The notes under the pieces: generated by a model
What the model was told of the DNA's origin: nothing
What the model saw: the letters and a program-made list of their open reading frames with translations, nothing else
Database searches by the model: none
Assembly (NCBI GenBank): GCA_003151425.1
Contig: PLXO01000100.1
Location: 68,415 to 132,414 of the forward strand
Length of the DNA stretch: 64,000 nt
DNA from: Acetobacteraceae bacterium
Lineage (GTDB): Bacteria > Pseudomonadota > Alphaproteobacteria > Acetobacterales > Acetobacteraceae
Reading direction: 5' to 3'
Translations under genes and position numbers: made by a program
Shown: in pieces, positions 52,433-59,400 of the stretch
How the letters are laid out: each line of letters opens with the position of its first letter
Numbering within the stretch: the stretch's first letter is position 1

Positions 52433-53427
52433 CCGCACGCAGCATCACCGTCGCCGCCGCCCAGCTTGGGCCGATCCAAAAGGCCGAGCCGCGCAAGGTC
52501 GCGGTCGAACGCATGGTCCGGCTGATGGAGCGCGCGCACCGACGCGGCGTGGAGCTGGTGGTGTTTCCCGAACTGGCACTCACCACCTTCTTCCCACGCC
52601 ACTATCACGCAGACATCACCGAGGCGGATCACTGGTTCGAAACGACGATGCCCTCGAACCAGACGGCGCCGCTGTTTGCCGCCGCGCACAAATACGGCAT
52701 CGGCTTTCATCTGGGCTATGCCGAGATCGCGCACGAGCCCGACGAGACCGGCACGGTGCAGAAGCGGCGGTTCAACACCTCGATCCTGGTGAACCCCGAC
52801 GGCGATATCGTGCTGAAATACCGCAAGGTGCATCTGCCCGGGCACGCCGCGTTCGATCCTGGCCGCAAGGTCCAGCACCTGGAGAAGCGCTACTTCGAAG
52901 TGGGAAACCTCGGCTTCCCGGTGGTGCGCGCGGCGATGGGCGACCTAGCGGGCATCAACATGGGGATGCTGATCTGCAACGATCGCCGCTGGCCGGAGGC
53001 GTGGCGCGTGCTCGGGCTGCAGAGCGTCGAGCTGGTGCTGCTGGGCTACAACACGCCAAGCCTGAACATGGAGGCGGGTGGGTTCGAGGCGCATCATCTG
53101 CGCGTGTTCCACTCGCATCTGTCGATCCAGGCCGGGTGCTATCAGAACGCGTGCTTCGCGGTGGCGACGGCGAAGGCGGGCACCGAGGACGGGTGCGAGC
53201 TGTTCGGCCACTCGATCATCGTCAACCCGCAGGGCGAGATCATCGCCATGGCAACGAGCTGGGACGACGAGCTGATCACCGCCGACTGCAATCTGGACAT
53301 GTGCACGCTGGGCCGCACGACGATCTTCGCGTTCGACAAGCATCGCCGGCCGGAGGCTTATGCGCGGATCACCGCGCAGGTCGGCGCGGTCGAACCGCCG
53401 ATCTGGACGAAGCAGGCGGCGGAATAG
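52429..53427 (+). CDS. N-carbamoyl-D-amino-acid hydrolase-like nitrilase-superfamily enzyme
   Basis: 332 residues, GTG start overlapping the previous stop. The nitrilase triad is E48 (VVFPELAL), K133 (KYRKVHLPG) and C183 (LICNDRRWPE). The CNDRRWPEAWRVLGLQ segment and NMEAGGFEAHHLRVFHSHLS are typical of D-carbamoylase, which releases CO2 and ammonia from N-carbamoyl-D-amino acids. With the upstream cyclic amidase this makes a two-step route from hydantoins to D-amino acids, and a racemase gene lies 1.8 kb downstream. Other beta-ureidopropionase-like activities remain possible. Confidence 0.92.
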   Translation: MTARSITVAAAQLGPIQKAEPRKVAVERMVRLMERAHRRGVELVVFPELALTTFFPRHYHADITEADHWFETTMPSNQTAPLFAAAHKYGIGFHLGYAEIAHEPDETGTVQKRRFNTSILVNPDGDIVLKYRKVHLPGHAAFDPGRKVQHLEKRYFEVGNLGFPVVRAAMGDLAGINMGMLICNDRRWPEAWRVLGLQSVELVLLGYNTPSLNMEAGGFEAHHLRVFHSHLSIQAGCYQNACFAVATAKAGTEDGCELFGHSIIVNPQGEIIAMATSWDDELITADCNLDMCTLGRTTIFAFDKHRRPEAYARITAQVGAVEPPIWTKQAAE

Positions 53428-53688
53428 CCCGTCGTCGCTGAAACGTGATGGCCTGAAGGGGCTGTCCGGACCGCGGCGCCGGTGACGGAAGCCGATCCTC
53501 GTTGCAGTTCAGGCTACAAGCTGGCGATAATGCCGGCGTCCCGGGTCGCCAGCGGTTCGGGCGGGGTCACCTGCGCCGAGGGTGTCGGTCGGCTACGCAA
53601 ATGGTCGGCGCCATTGCTGCACATCCAACGCAGCGATCGGGCGCGGGCCGACCATCGCACATCATCGCATCAACCGGCGAAGAGAACC

Positions 53689-54114
53689 ATGAGCGACATC
53701 TCTGTCGAGAACTACAAGAAGTCGGTCGCCAAGATCATCGACACCTGGGCCAAGGAGATGGACAAGTGCGGCAAGGCGCTTGCGCCGATCCTGGATCAGC
53801 TCGCCGAGCTGGAAGCGGTCAAGTCGCCCGACGCGGACACCAAGAAACAGATCGACGAGCTCAGGAAGAAGGAGGACGCGATCCAGCAGCACATCGACAG
53901 TGCGTCTGCCAGCCTGCGCGTCAACATGATGGTGATCGACGTGCCGCCACAGGCGGACGAGAAGGAACTTATGAAGGTGCCGGGGTGGCTCAAGGATATC
54001 ATCAAGGCGAAGGGCATCCCGCTCGGCAAGGGTGTGTCCATCGCGCCTGCCATCGACTTCGATTTCAAGAAGAAGAAGCTGAAGTCGTTCGGCATCAAGG
54101 TCACCTTCCCCTGA
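53689..54114 (+). CDS. Unrecognised 141-residue protein with coiled-coil-like region
   Basis: 141 residues from an ATG. The first 80 residues are helical and charged (ENYKKSVAKIIDTWAKEMDKCGKALAPILDQLAELEA, KKQIDELRKKEDAIQQHID), suggesting a coiled coil. The rest is lysine-rich (DFDFKKKKLKSFGIKVTFP) after KVPGWLKDIIKAKGIPLG. No signal peptide or membrane segment. I do not recognise a family. A 15-base minisatellite begins at its last codons. The longer track ORF (from 53482) includes an unsupported 69-residue extension, and the 261 bases before this gene hold nothing else I can support. Confidence 0.68.
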   Translation: MSDISVENYKKSVAKIIDTWAKEMDKCGKALAPILDQLAELEAVKSPDADTKKQIDELRKKEDAIQQHIDSASASLRVNMMVIDVPPQADEKELMKVPGWLKDIIKAKGIPLGKGVSIAPAIDFDFKKKKLKSFGIKVTFP

Positions 54115-54210
54115 CGCCACTTCCCCTGAGGCCACTTCCCCTGGGGTCGCTTTCCCTGAGATCGCTTTCCCTGAGGTCGCTTTCCCTAACGCCGCTTTCC
54201 CTGAGGCGGC
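54106..54210 (+). repeat. Minisatellite, seven exact-length 15-bp units
   Basis: Seven units of exactly 15 bases, of the form TTCCCCTGACGCCAC, TTCCCCTGAGGCCAC, TTTCCCTGAGATCGC and so on. The first unit contains the stop TGA of the preceding 141-residue protein gene. Units drift from TTCCCC to TTTCCC along the array. Because 15 is a multiple of three, the array stays in frame and shadow ORFs read it as repeated pentapeptides. Confidence 0.95.
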
Positions 54211-54312
54211 GCGCGTCGGGCGACGGCGCGCCGACCCGGCATCGTTAACACTTCGTCAACCGTTGTCGGCGATACTACTCGGTCAGTACCTGAGCCATCA
54301 GGTTACCAACAT

Positions 54313-54325
54313 CGGCAAAATGCCG
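54313..54325 (+). promoter_or_regulatory. Short palindrome upstream of tiny acidic protein 1
   Basis: CGGCAAAATGCCG is a perfect five-base stem with an AAA loop, 22 bases before the ATG at 54348. A near-identical motif precedes the paralogous gene at 55026. It could be a shared operator or RNA hairpin. Confidence 0.5.
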
Positions 54326-54347
54326 TTGAACATGTGGAGCAGATCCG

Positions 54348-54557
54348 ATGAAAACGATCGGTTCGATTAGCTATGAGCCTGACCTCTACATCTGCCATGC
54401 GCCGCCGGCGGCCGCGCCGTACGACCGCGACAGAAATCAAAACAGAGACCGCGACAGCGGTCATGACGACGATCGCGCCGACGATGCGCCGGACTCCGGA
54501 ACGGCGTCGGCGCGGCGTGCGGCCAGACCGCAGCACACGCTGAACGTGACGGTCTGA
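54348..54557 (+). CDS. Tiny acidic protein, paralog 1 (unknown function)
   Basis: 69 residues from an ATG with GGAG eight bases upstream. It has a hydrophobic/neutral N-terminus (MKTIGSISYEPDLYICHAPPAAAP), a highly charged Asp/Arg-rich middle (DRDRNQNRDRDSGHDDDRADD) and the C-terminal PQHTLNVTV. The APPAA block, the Asp-rich middle and the P-Q-x-x-LNV tail are all shared with the product at 55026, so the two are paralogs. No signal peptide, membrane segment or named family is seen. The Asp-rich run may bind metal or basic partners. Confidence 0.62.
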   Translation: MKTIGSISYEPDLYICHAPPAAAPYDRDRNQNRDRDSGHDDDRADDAPDSGTASARRAARPQHTLNVTV

Positions 54558-54978
54558 TCGCCCCGGGGCGATCGCTCGACCGTAGCAAGGTCAGGGCTCC
54601 GCCCACCGAGGCACCCCCCGGGACAAGCGCCTGGGGCAACGCCTGCCGGTGGCAGGCCTGAAACGCGGCAGGCGGGGCTTTACTCCATCGGCGTTAAGAC
54701 AGCGGCGTTGGCCAAGGCCGCTGGTCCCGCAACACATCATGCCCATTCCCCGGTTTGACCCGGCGAGCACCCGGGCATTCCGCGCGATACCGTGCTGGAA
54801 TGAATGCCCGGCGGTGTTTGCTTCACGCGACGGCCCGGATCGTCATCCGGGGACGGGCGGCGGTCGCCGGCGGCAGCGCGACGTCGTTTGGTCTTGGGGT
54901 CGTTAGCGTTTTGGCAATCTTTGCCTGCGACATTACATGAACAAGCGCTGGCTCATGAGGATCCGAGCGTCCCGCCGT
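54558..54978. other. Gap of about 420 bases between the two tiny genes
   Basis: Contains no ORF with a good ribosome site or family resemblance. It includes C/G-rich repeated stretches (GGCAGGCCTG..GGCAGGCGGGG) and no clear terminator. I see no RNA gene I can name. The region ends at the palindrome before the second tiny gene. Confidence 0.4.
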
Positions 54979-54992
54979 CGGCAAAAACGCCG
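54979..54992 (+). promoter_or_regulatory. Short palindrome upstream of tiny acidic protein 2
   Basis: CGGCAAAAACGCCG, a four-base CGGC/GCCG stem, 33 bases before the ATG at 55026. It matches the motif before the paralog (54313) in eight of the leading bases (CGGCAAAA), followed by GCCG. Confidence 0.5.
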
Positions 54993-55025
54993 TGCACACC
55001 GCACACAGCACACGGAGTATGTTCG

Positions 55026-55196
55026 ATGAGCGCGATCAGTTCAGTCGGGTCCCAACCCATGCAGATCCAGCAGGCGCCGCCGGCGGCCAAGCCGGTCGAC
55101 CACGACGGCGACCATGACAACGATGCGACCGAGTCCAGCACGGCGCAGGCGCAGGAGAGTTCCGGCCCGCAGCGCGCGTTGAACGTGATGGCCTGA
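55026..55196 (+). CDS. Tiny acidic protein, paralog 2 (unknown function)
   Basis: 56 residues: MSAISSVGSQPMQIQQAPPAAKP, then VDHDGDHDNDATESS, then a Gln/Ser stretch, ending GPQRALNVMA. DHDGDHDND resembles a calcium-loop pattern (DxDGDxDxD). It aligns with paralog 1 at the APPAA segment, the acidic block and the C-terminal P-Q-x-x-LNV. GGAG lies about nine bases before the ATG. Its stop meets the stop of the convergent racemase gene with no gap. The protein is too short for a confident family call; a secreted, calcium-binding or peptide-type role is speculative. Confidence 0.62.
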   Translation: MSAISSVGSQPMQIQQAPPAAKPVDHDGDHDNDATESSTAQAQESSGPQRALNVMA

Positions 55197-55841
55197 TCAG
55201 CGATCGGCGCCAGTTGCCAGCGCCAGCGCAACGGCGGCCTGGCACGGCTCGATCACCGTCACGCCCACCGCGGCCTCGACCACAGCGCGGTGGTGCGCCA
55301 TGCCGGTGCAGCCGAGAATGACCGTGCCGGCGCCCGCGGCCGCGCAGGCGCGCGCCGCCTCGATCAGTTTGGCACGCACCGTGACGGGTTCCAGCAGCGT
55401 CTCCATCGAGACGTTCAGCGCCACCTCGGCGGCGAGCCGGGCCTCCAGGCCCATGGCGCGCAGCGCCGCGAGGTGGCGTGCCTTGGAGGCATCGACGATG
55501 GCGATCACGCCGAACCGTTCGGCCTGTGCCACGGCGGCCGCGACCGCTGCGCGGAAGACGCCGAGCACCGGGCGTTGGGTTACCGCGCGGGCGGCCTCGA
55601 TCCCGGGGTCGGAGGCGCAGGCGATGACATAGACGTCCGCCGCCTCGCGCTCGATCCGCCGGCACAGCGGCTCGACCACCGCGTGCCAATCCCGCCACGT
55701 GTAGATCGCCGGCGGTCCTTCCGGCAGGTCGACCACGTCGATCGCCGGCCCGCCCTTGTGGCGAAACCGCGCGATGGCGGCGTCGATGCCGGCGGTGCAG
55801 TCGCCGGACCGGTTCGGGTTGATCAGCAGAATACGTGCCAT
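55197..55841 (-). CDS. Aspartate/glutamate/hydantoin racemase family protein
   Basis: 214 residues from the ATG at 55841. ARILLINPNRSGDCTAGIDAAI is the phosphate-like N-terminal loop, and the two catalytic cysteines are C75 (VIACASDPG) and C178 (VILGCTGMA), the usual arrangement of two-cysteine racemases. Its place beside the cyclic amidase and carbamoylase genes favours hydantoin racemase, which would let both enantiomers of a hydantoin be used. An aspartate racemase or maleate isomerase cannot be excluded. The 640-residue ORF of the track joins it falsely to upstream sequence. Confidence 0.88.
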   Translation of the reverse strand: MARILLINPNRSGDCTAGIDAAIARFRHKGGPAIDVVDLPEGPPAIYTWRDWHAVVEPLCRRIEREAADVYVIACASDPGIEAARAVTQRPVLGVFRAAVAAAVAQAERFGVIAIVDASKARHLAALRAMGLEARLAAEVALNVSMETLLEPVTVRAKLIEAARACAAAGAGTVILGCTGMAHHRAVVEAAVGVTVIEPCQAAVALALATGADR

Positions 55842-55941
55842 GCGTGCAGTCTCGCGGGTCTGGCGGCATCGGACAAGAAGACCGATATGGCCGGCAGGAC
55901 AATCGGGTGAACATCGGAAAGGCGGACGAGCAGCCGGTTCA

Positions 55942-56029
55942 CTGTCATTGCGAGGAGCGAAGCGACGCGGCAATCCCCACGACGGTGCGTAGCCGGCAGG
56001 GGATTGCTTCGCTACGCTCGCAATGACAG
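55942..56029. repeat. Large intergenic palindrome, family E
   Basis: Arms CTGTCATTGCGAGGAGCGAA and its partner ending GCTCGCAATGACAG, with GCAATCCCC facing GGGGATTGC, form an 88-base imperfect hairpin. Sequences starting TGTCATTGCGAG are a widespread alphaproteobacterial intergenic repeat. It lies between the divergent racemase and DUF983 genes; the rest of that 361-base gap shows nothing further. Confidence 0.88.
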
Positions 56030-56202
56030 CAACATCCGGACGGACCCATTGCTTCGCCCGATTGCCCTGTAGGGCCAGAAGACCGATACGGTCCAAGGAT
56101 CGACATCGTCCCCAGACTGATATGGCGCAGCGACCGATCTGGCCTGCCGATCCCGGCTGAGCTATGCCGGGCCACAGACCGACGCGCCGTAAGGATATCA
56201 CA

Positions 56203-56625
56203 ATGGCCCCGACACGCTGGCAGCCGGACCGGACGCCGCGCGCGCCGCCCCCATGGCCGGTTCCCCCGCTCGCGACTGCGCTCGGGCGTGGCCTGCTGGG
56301 CCGCTGCCCGGCCTGCGGCAAGACGCATCTTTTCAACGGGTTCCTGCGTGTCGTGCGCGAATGCGCGGTCTGCCACGCACCGCTGGGCCGTGCCCGGGTC
56401 GACGACGCGCCGCCGTATTTCGTCATCCTGATCACGGCCCACATCGTCGTCCCGCTGATCCTGATCATGCAGCGATGGGGCAATCCATCGACCTTGGAGC
56501 TGACGGCGATCTTCGTGCCGCTGACCCTGGTGCTGTCGCTGGGCTTGCTGCGCCCGGTGAAGGGCGGGGTGCTCGCCGTGATGGTCACCACCGACATGCT
56601 GGGCAGCGAACCCGGACCGGAATGA
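56203..56625 (+). CDS. DUF983 membrane protein
   Basis: 140 residues. Two CxxC pairs are present, GRCPACGKTHLFNGFL and ECAVCHAPLGRA, in the zinc-ribbon-like DUF983 arrangement, followed by two hydrophobic helices (PYFVILITAHIVVPLILIM and ELTAIFVPLTLVLSLGLLRP). It is an inner-membrane protein of unknown function common in alphaproteobacteria. The start at 56203 has AAGGAT upstream; an ATG at 56164 would add 13 residues. The stop overlaps the start of the UPF0262 gene by ATGA, a pairing seen in related genomes. Confidence 0.9.
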   Translation: MAPTRWQPDRTPRAPPPWPVPPLATALGRGLLGRCPACGKTHLFNGFLRVVRECAVCHAPLGRARVDDAPPYFVILITAHIVVPLILIMQRWGNPSTLELTAIFVPLTLVLSLGLLRPVKGGVLAVMVTTDMLGSEPGPE

Positions 56626-57131
56626 TCTTGCCGCCGGACGCCAGGCTCGCCCGCGTCGTGCTGGACGGCGAGGCGCTGACCCGCCTCTCGCCGATCCTGG
56701 AGGCCGACCGCGCGCAGGCGGTGGCGGACCTCGTTTCCGGCAGTCGTTTCGCGCCGATGGCCGCGAAGCCGGAAAGGGCGGGGGCGGGCCCGCCGGCGCC
56801 TGGACCATACGAGCTCCACCTGTCGGTCTGGGAAGGCCGGCTGGTGTTCGACGTTCGCCACCTCGACGGCGCCAAGGTGATGGTGTTGGGCTTGGCACTT
56901 GGACCATTCCGCGGGTTGATCAAGGACTACAAGCTTTTGGTGGACAGCCATATCAAGGCGATGGAGGAAGGTCGCGAGGCCCGCATCCAGGCGATCGACA
57001 TGGGTCGCCGCGGGCTGCACGACGAAGGTGCCGCGCTGCTGTCCCGGCGCCTCGACGGCAAGATCGAAATCGACTTCGAGACCGCGCGGCGGCTGTTTAC
57101 GCTGGTCTGCGTGCTGCACACACGGGTCTGA
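56622..57131 (+). CDS. UPF0262 family protein
   Basis: 169 residues from the overlapping ATG. The conserved UPF0262 blocks are [41 protein letters not shown] and [41 protein letters not shown] at the C-terminus. The family is restricted mostly to alphaproteobacteria and has no established role. It is coupled to the DUF983 gene. A three-unit 16-base repeat follows its stop before mtnA. Confidence 0.92.
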   Translation: MILPPDARLARVVLDGEALTRLSPILEADRAQAVADLVSGSRFAPMAAKPERAGAGPPAPGPYELHLSVWEGRLVFDVRHLDGAKVMVLGLALGPFRGLIKDYKLLVDSHIKAMEEGREARIQAIDMGRRGLHDEGAALLSRRLDGKIEIDFETARRLFTLVCVLHTRV

Positions 57132-57138
57132 CGCGGAT

Positions 57139-57185
57139 GCGAGGGGACTGTGGTGCGAGGGGACTGGTACGAGGGGACTGGGGCT
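57139..57185 (+). repeat. Three-unit repeat between UPF0262 and mtnA genes
   Basis: The word GAGGGGACTG occurs three times at about 15-16 base spacing, starting eight bases after the UPF0262 stop and running to two bases before the mtnA start. The GGGGACTG core is shared with the 44.3 kb array. The last GAGGGG lies 10-15 bases before the ATG and may serve as the ribosome site. Confidence 0.85.
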
Positions 57186-57186
57186 G

Positions 57187-58341
57187 ATGCGGGTCGACGG
57201 GGTCTGGTATCGCAGCGTCTGGGTTGATCAGGCGAACTTTCAGCCTGGGGACGGCCTGCCCAGGTCCACGGAACCTGGCCCCATGGAACCGGGAGACGGC
57301 TGGTCGGTGCACATCCTCGACCAGACCAGGCTGCCCTGGGCGGTCGAAATCCTGCGGCTCACCGAGGTCGGCCAGATCGCCCACGCGATCCGGTCCATGC
57401 AGGTGCGCGGCGCGCCGCTGATCGGCGCCGTGGCGGCCTACGGGATGGCGCTGGCGGTCCGCGCGGATGCCTCCACCGAGGCGATGGAGCGCGACGCGGC
57501 CCTGCTGGCGGCGACGCGGCCAACCGCGATCAATCTGCGCTGGGCGATCGGGCGCATGCTGACGCGGCTGCGCAACACGGAGGCGGCGGAGCGGGCGCGG
57601 GTCGCCTATGCCGAGGCAGCGCTGATCGCCGACGAGGACGTGGCGCAGTGCGAGGCGATCGGCCGGCACGGCGCGGCGCTGATCGAGGCAGCCGCGGCGC
57701 AGGCGCCTGACCGGGCGGTGAACGTACTGACGCATTGCAATGCCGGGTGGCTGGCAACGGTCGATTGGGGCACCGCGCTGGCACCGATCTATCGGGCGCA
57801 CGACCAGGGCATTGACGTGCATGTCTGGGTGGACGAGACCCGGCCGCGCAACCAGGGTGCGGCCCTGACCGCCTGGGAGCTCGGCGCGCATGGCGTGAAG
57901 CACACTGTCGTGGCCGACAATGCCGGCGGGCACCTGATGCAGCACGGCAAGGTGGATCTGGCGATCGTCGGCACCGATCGGGTGACCCGCACCGGTGACG
58001 TGGCGAACAAGATCGGCACCTACCTGAAGGCGCTGGCGGCGCACGACAACGGCGTGCCGTTCTGGGTGGCGCTGCCGTCCTCGACAATCGATTGGATGGT
58101 TGGTGACGGCGTGGCGGAAATCCCGATCGAGGAGCGCGACGCCACCGAGGTGACCGACGTGACCGGTCGCACCGCCGACGGCGTGATCACCACGGTGCGG
58201 GTGGCCGCCGCCGGCAGCCCAGCGGCGAATCCGGCGTTCGATGTGACGCCGGCGCGGCTTGTCACCGGGTTGATCACCGAGCGCGGGCGGTGCGCGGCGA
58301 GTGAAGCCGGGCTTGCAGGGATGTTTCCGGACCATGCGTGA
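57187..58341 (+). CDS. mtnA: S-methyl-5-thioribose-1-phosphate isomerase
   Basis: 384 residues, eIF2B-like fold. Signature segments are [43 protein letters not shown] (catalytic Cys), [20 protein letters not shown] and [29 protein letters not shown] (catalytic Asp). It converts 5-methylthioribose 1-phosphate to methylthioribulose 1-phosphate in methionine salvage. The following salvage genes (mtnB, mtnK) are not in the window, so the role may extend to 5-deoxyribose-type substrates. The ATG at 57187 starts after the minisatellite; the track ORF begins inside the UPF0262 gene. Confidence 0.95.
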   Translation: MRVDGVWYRSVWVDQANFQPGDGLPRSTEPGPMEPGDGWSVHILDQTRLPWAVEILRLTEVGQIAHAIRSMQVRGAPLIGAVAAYGMALAVRADASTEAMERDAALLAATRPTAINLRWAIGRMLTRLRNTEAAERARVAYAEAALIADEDVAQCEAIGRHGAALIEAAAAQAPDRAVNVLTHCNAGWLATVDWGTALAPIYRAHDQGIDVHVWVDETRPRNQGAALTAWELGAHGVKHTVVADNAGGHLMQHGKVDLAIVGTDRVTRTGDVANKIGTYLKALAAHDNGVPFWVALPSSTIDWMVGDGVAEIPIEERDATEVTDVTGRTADGVITTVRVAAAGSPAANPAFDVTPARLVTGLITERGRCAASEAGLAGMFPDHA

Positions 58342-58369
58342 GCGAGTCGCGCGCCGGCGTCCGTCGGCG

Positions 58370-58425
58370 CTGCACGCGTCACCGAAGCCCCATCGTCCTG
58401 CACGCGTCACCGAAGTCCCATCGTC
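58370..58425 (+). repeat. 28-bp direct duplication upstream of the DUF2272 gene
   Basis: CTGCACGCGTCACCGAAGC (continuing to CCCATCGTC) occurs twice back to back, with one base change (GCCCC versus GTCCC). The second copy ends exactly at the ATG at 58426. The unit is 28 bases, so two copies make 56. Confidence 0.92.
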
Positions 58426-59247
58426 ATGGCAACACTGATACGCGTGCTGCTGTTGGGGGCGGTGACAGCCATCTCGGCGTGCGCGGCGCCACCGATCCCC
58501 CCCGATGCGCATGCGCCGCCGTTCGCTCGCGTCCCGTATGAGCCGATCAGCCGCGCCTCGGTCGTTGCGGTGGCGTTGCGCGAGTGGCGGCTGTTCGGTG
58601 CGCCGGTGGATGACGATTCGCCCGGCACGCGCCCGCGGCCGGCGCCGGATCAGAAGCCGGAGCGCGAGGAGGGGCTATGGCAGCGCGTCGGCGAATACTG
58701 GTGGCTGGGGACGAACGCCGGCAGTCCGGAAGCCGCGTGGACCGGCGAACACGACGAGCACGGCGTGGTGTTTCCCGCCAGCGTCGATGGCGACTACGCC
58801 TGGTCTGCGTCGTTTGTGTCCTATGTGATGCGCATCGCCGGCGCGGCGGGCGGGTTCCCGTATTCGGCGAGTCATTCCACCTATATCGACATCGCGAAAC
58901 AGATGGCGACGGGCGCGGCCTCGGGCTGGATCGTCAGCGCCGAGCGGCCGGAGAGCTATGCGCCGCTTCCAGGCGATCTGATCTGCCTGGGGCGCGGGCG
59001 GGCACGGTCGTTCCGCTATGATGATCTGCCGGCGGGGCAGTTTCCCGGTCATTGCGATATCGTGGTGGACACGCTGGTGCCGGGGACGATCGGCGTGGTT
59101 GGCGGCAATGTCGATGATGCGGTGACGATGAAGCATGTGCCGGTGACGCCGGACGGCAAGCTTGCCAGCCCGGATGGGACGGTGCTGGATCAGCGGTATT
59201 CGTGGATGGTGGTGCTGCGGTTGCTGGTGGCGGCGCCGGTCGCTTAG
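58426..59247 (+). CDS. DUF2272 lipoprotein
   Basis: 273 residues. The N-terminus is a lipoprotein signal with lipobox ISAC and lipidated C19 (ending AISACAAPPIPPD). The DUF2272 domain has YAWSASFVSYVMRIAG, SHSTYIDIAKQ, SYAPLPGDLICLGRG, GHCDIVVD and VVGGNVDDAVTMKHV. The order resembles the CHAP/NlpC-P60 papain-like hydrolases, with Ser at the usual Cys position; that match is mine, not established. It is expected on the outer membrane facing the periplasm. The ATG has no strong ribosome site apart from the duplicated repeat. Confidence 0.87.
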   Translation: MATLIRVLLLGAVTAISACAAPPIPPDAHAPPFARVPYEPISRASVVAVALREWRLFGAPVDDDSPGTRPRPAPDQKPEREEGLWQRVGEYWWLGTNAGSPEAAWTGEHDEHGVVFPASVDGDYAWSASFVSYVMRIAGAAGGFPYSASHSTYIDIAKQMATGAASGWIVSAERPESYAPLPGDLICLGRGRARSFRYDDLPAGQFPGHCDIVVDTLVPGTIGVVGGNVDDAVTMKHVPVTPDGKLASPDGTVLDQRYSWMVVLRLLVAAPVA

Positions 59248-59400
59248 GCGACGGCGAGAGATAATCGCGTCAAGTTGGGTACGGTCGATGCGCCGGGTAC
59301 ATCAATCCTTTCGACGGCTGGTATCAGACACCGATCTACGTCACTCGTTACGCCGTTGGTATTAGCCCGGGAACCAGGTTCACTGCTCGACGCCGGCCGC

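Noticed and set aside
53502-54248. ORF of 248 residues ending in LPLRPLPLGSLSLRSLSL-type repeats
   Set aside because: It is the shifted frame of the 141-residue protein gene plus the 15-bp minisatellite; the repeated pentapeptides are a by-product of the period.
55842-57119. 640-residue reading of the racemase ORF
   Set aside because: The upstream 426 residues are antisense to the DUF983 and UPF0262 genes and include the family E palindrome; the racemase fold starts at MARILLINPN.
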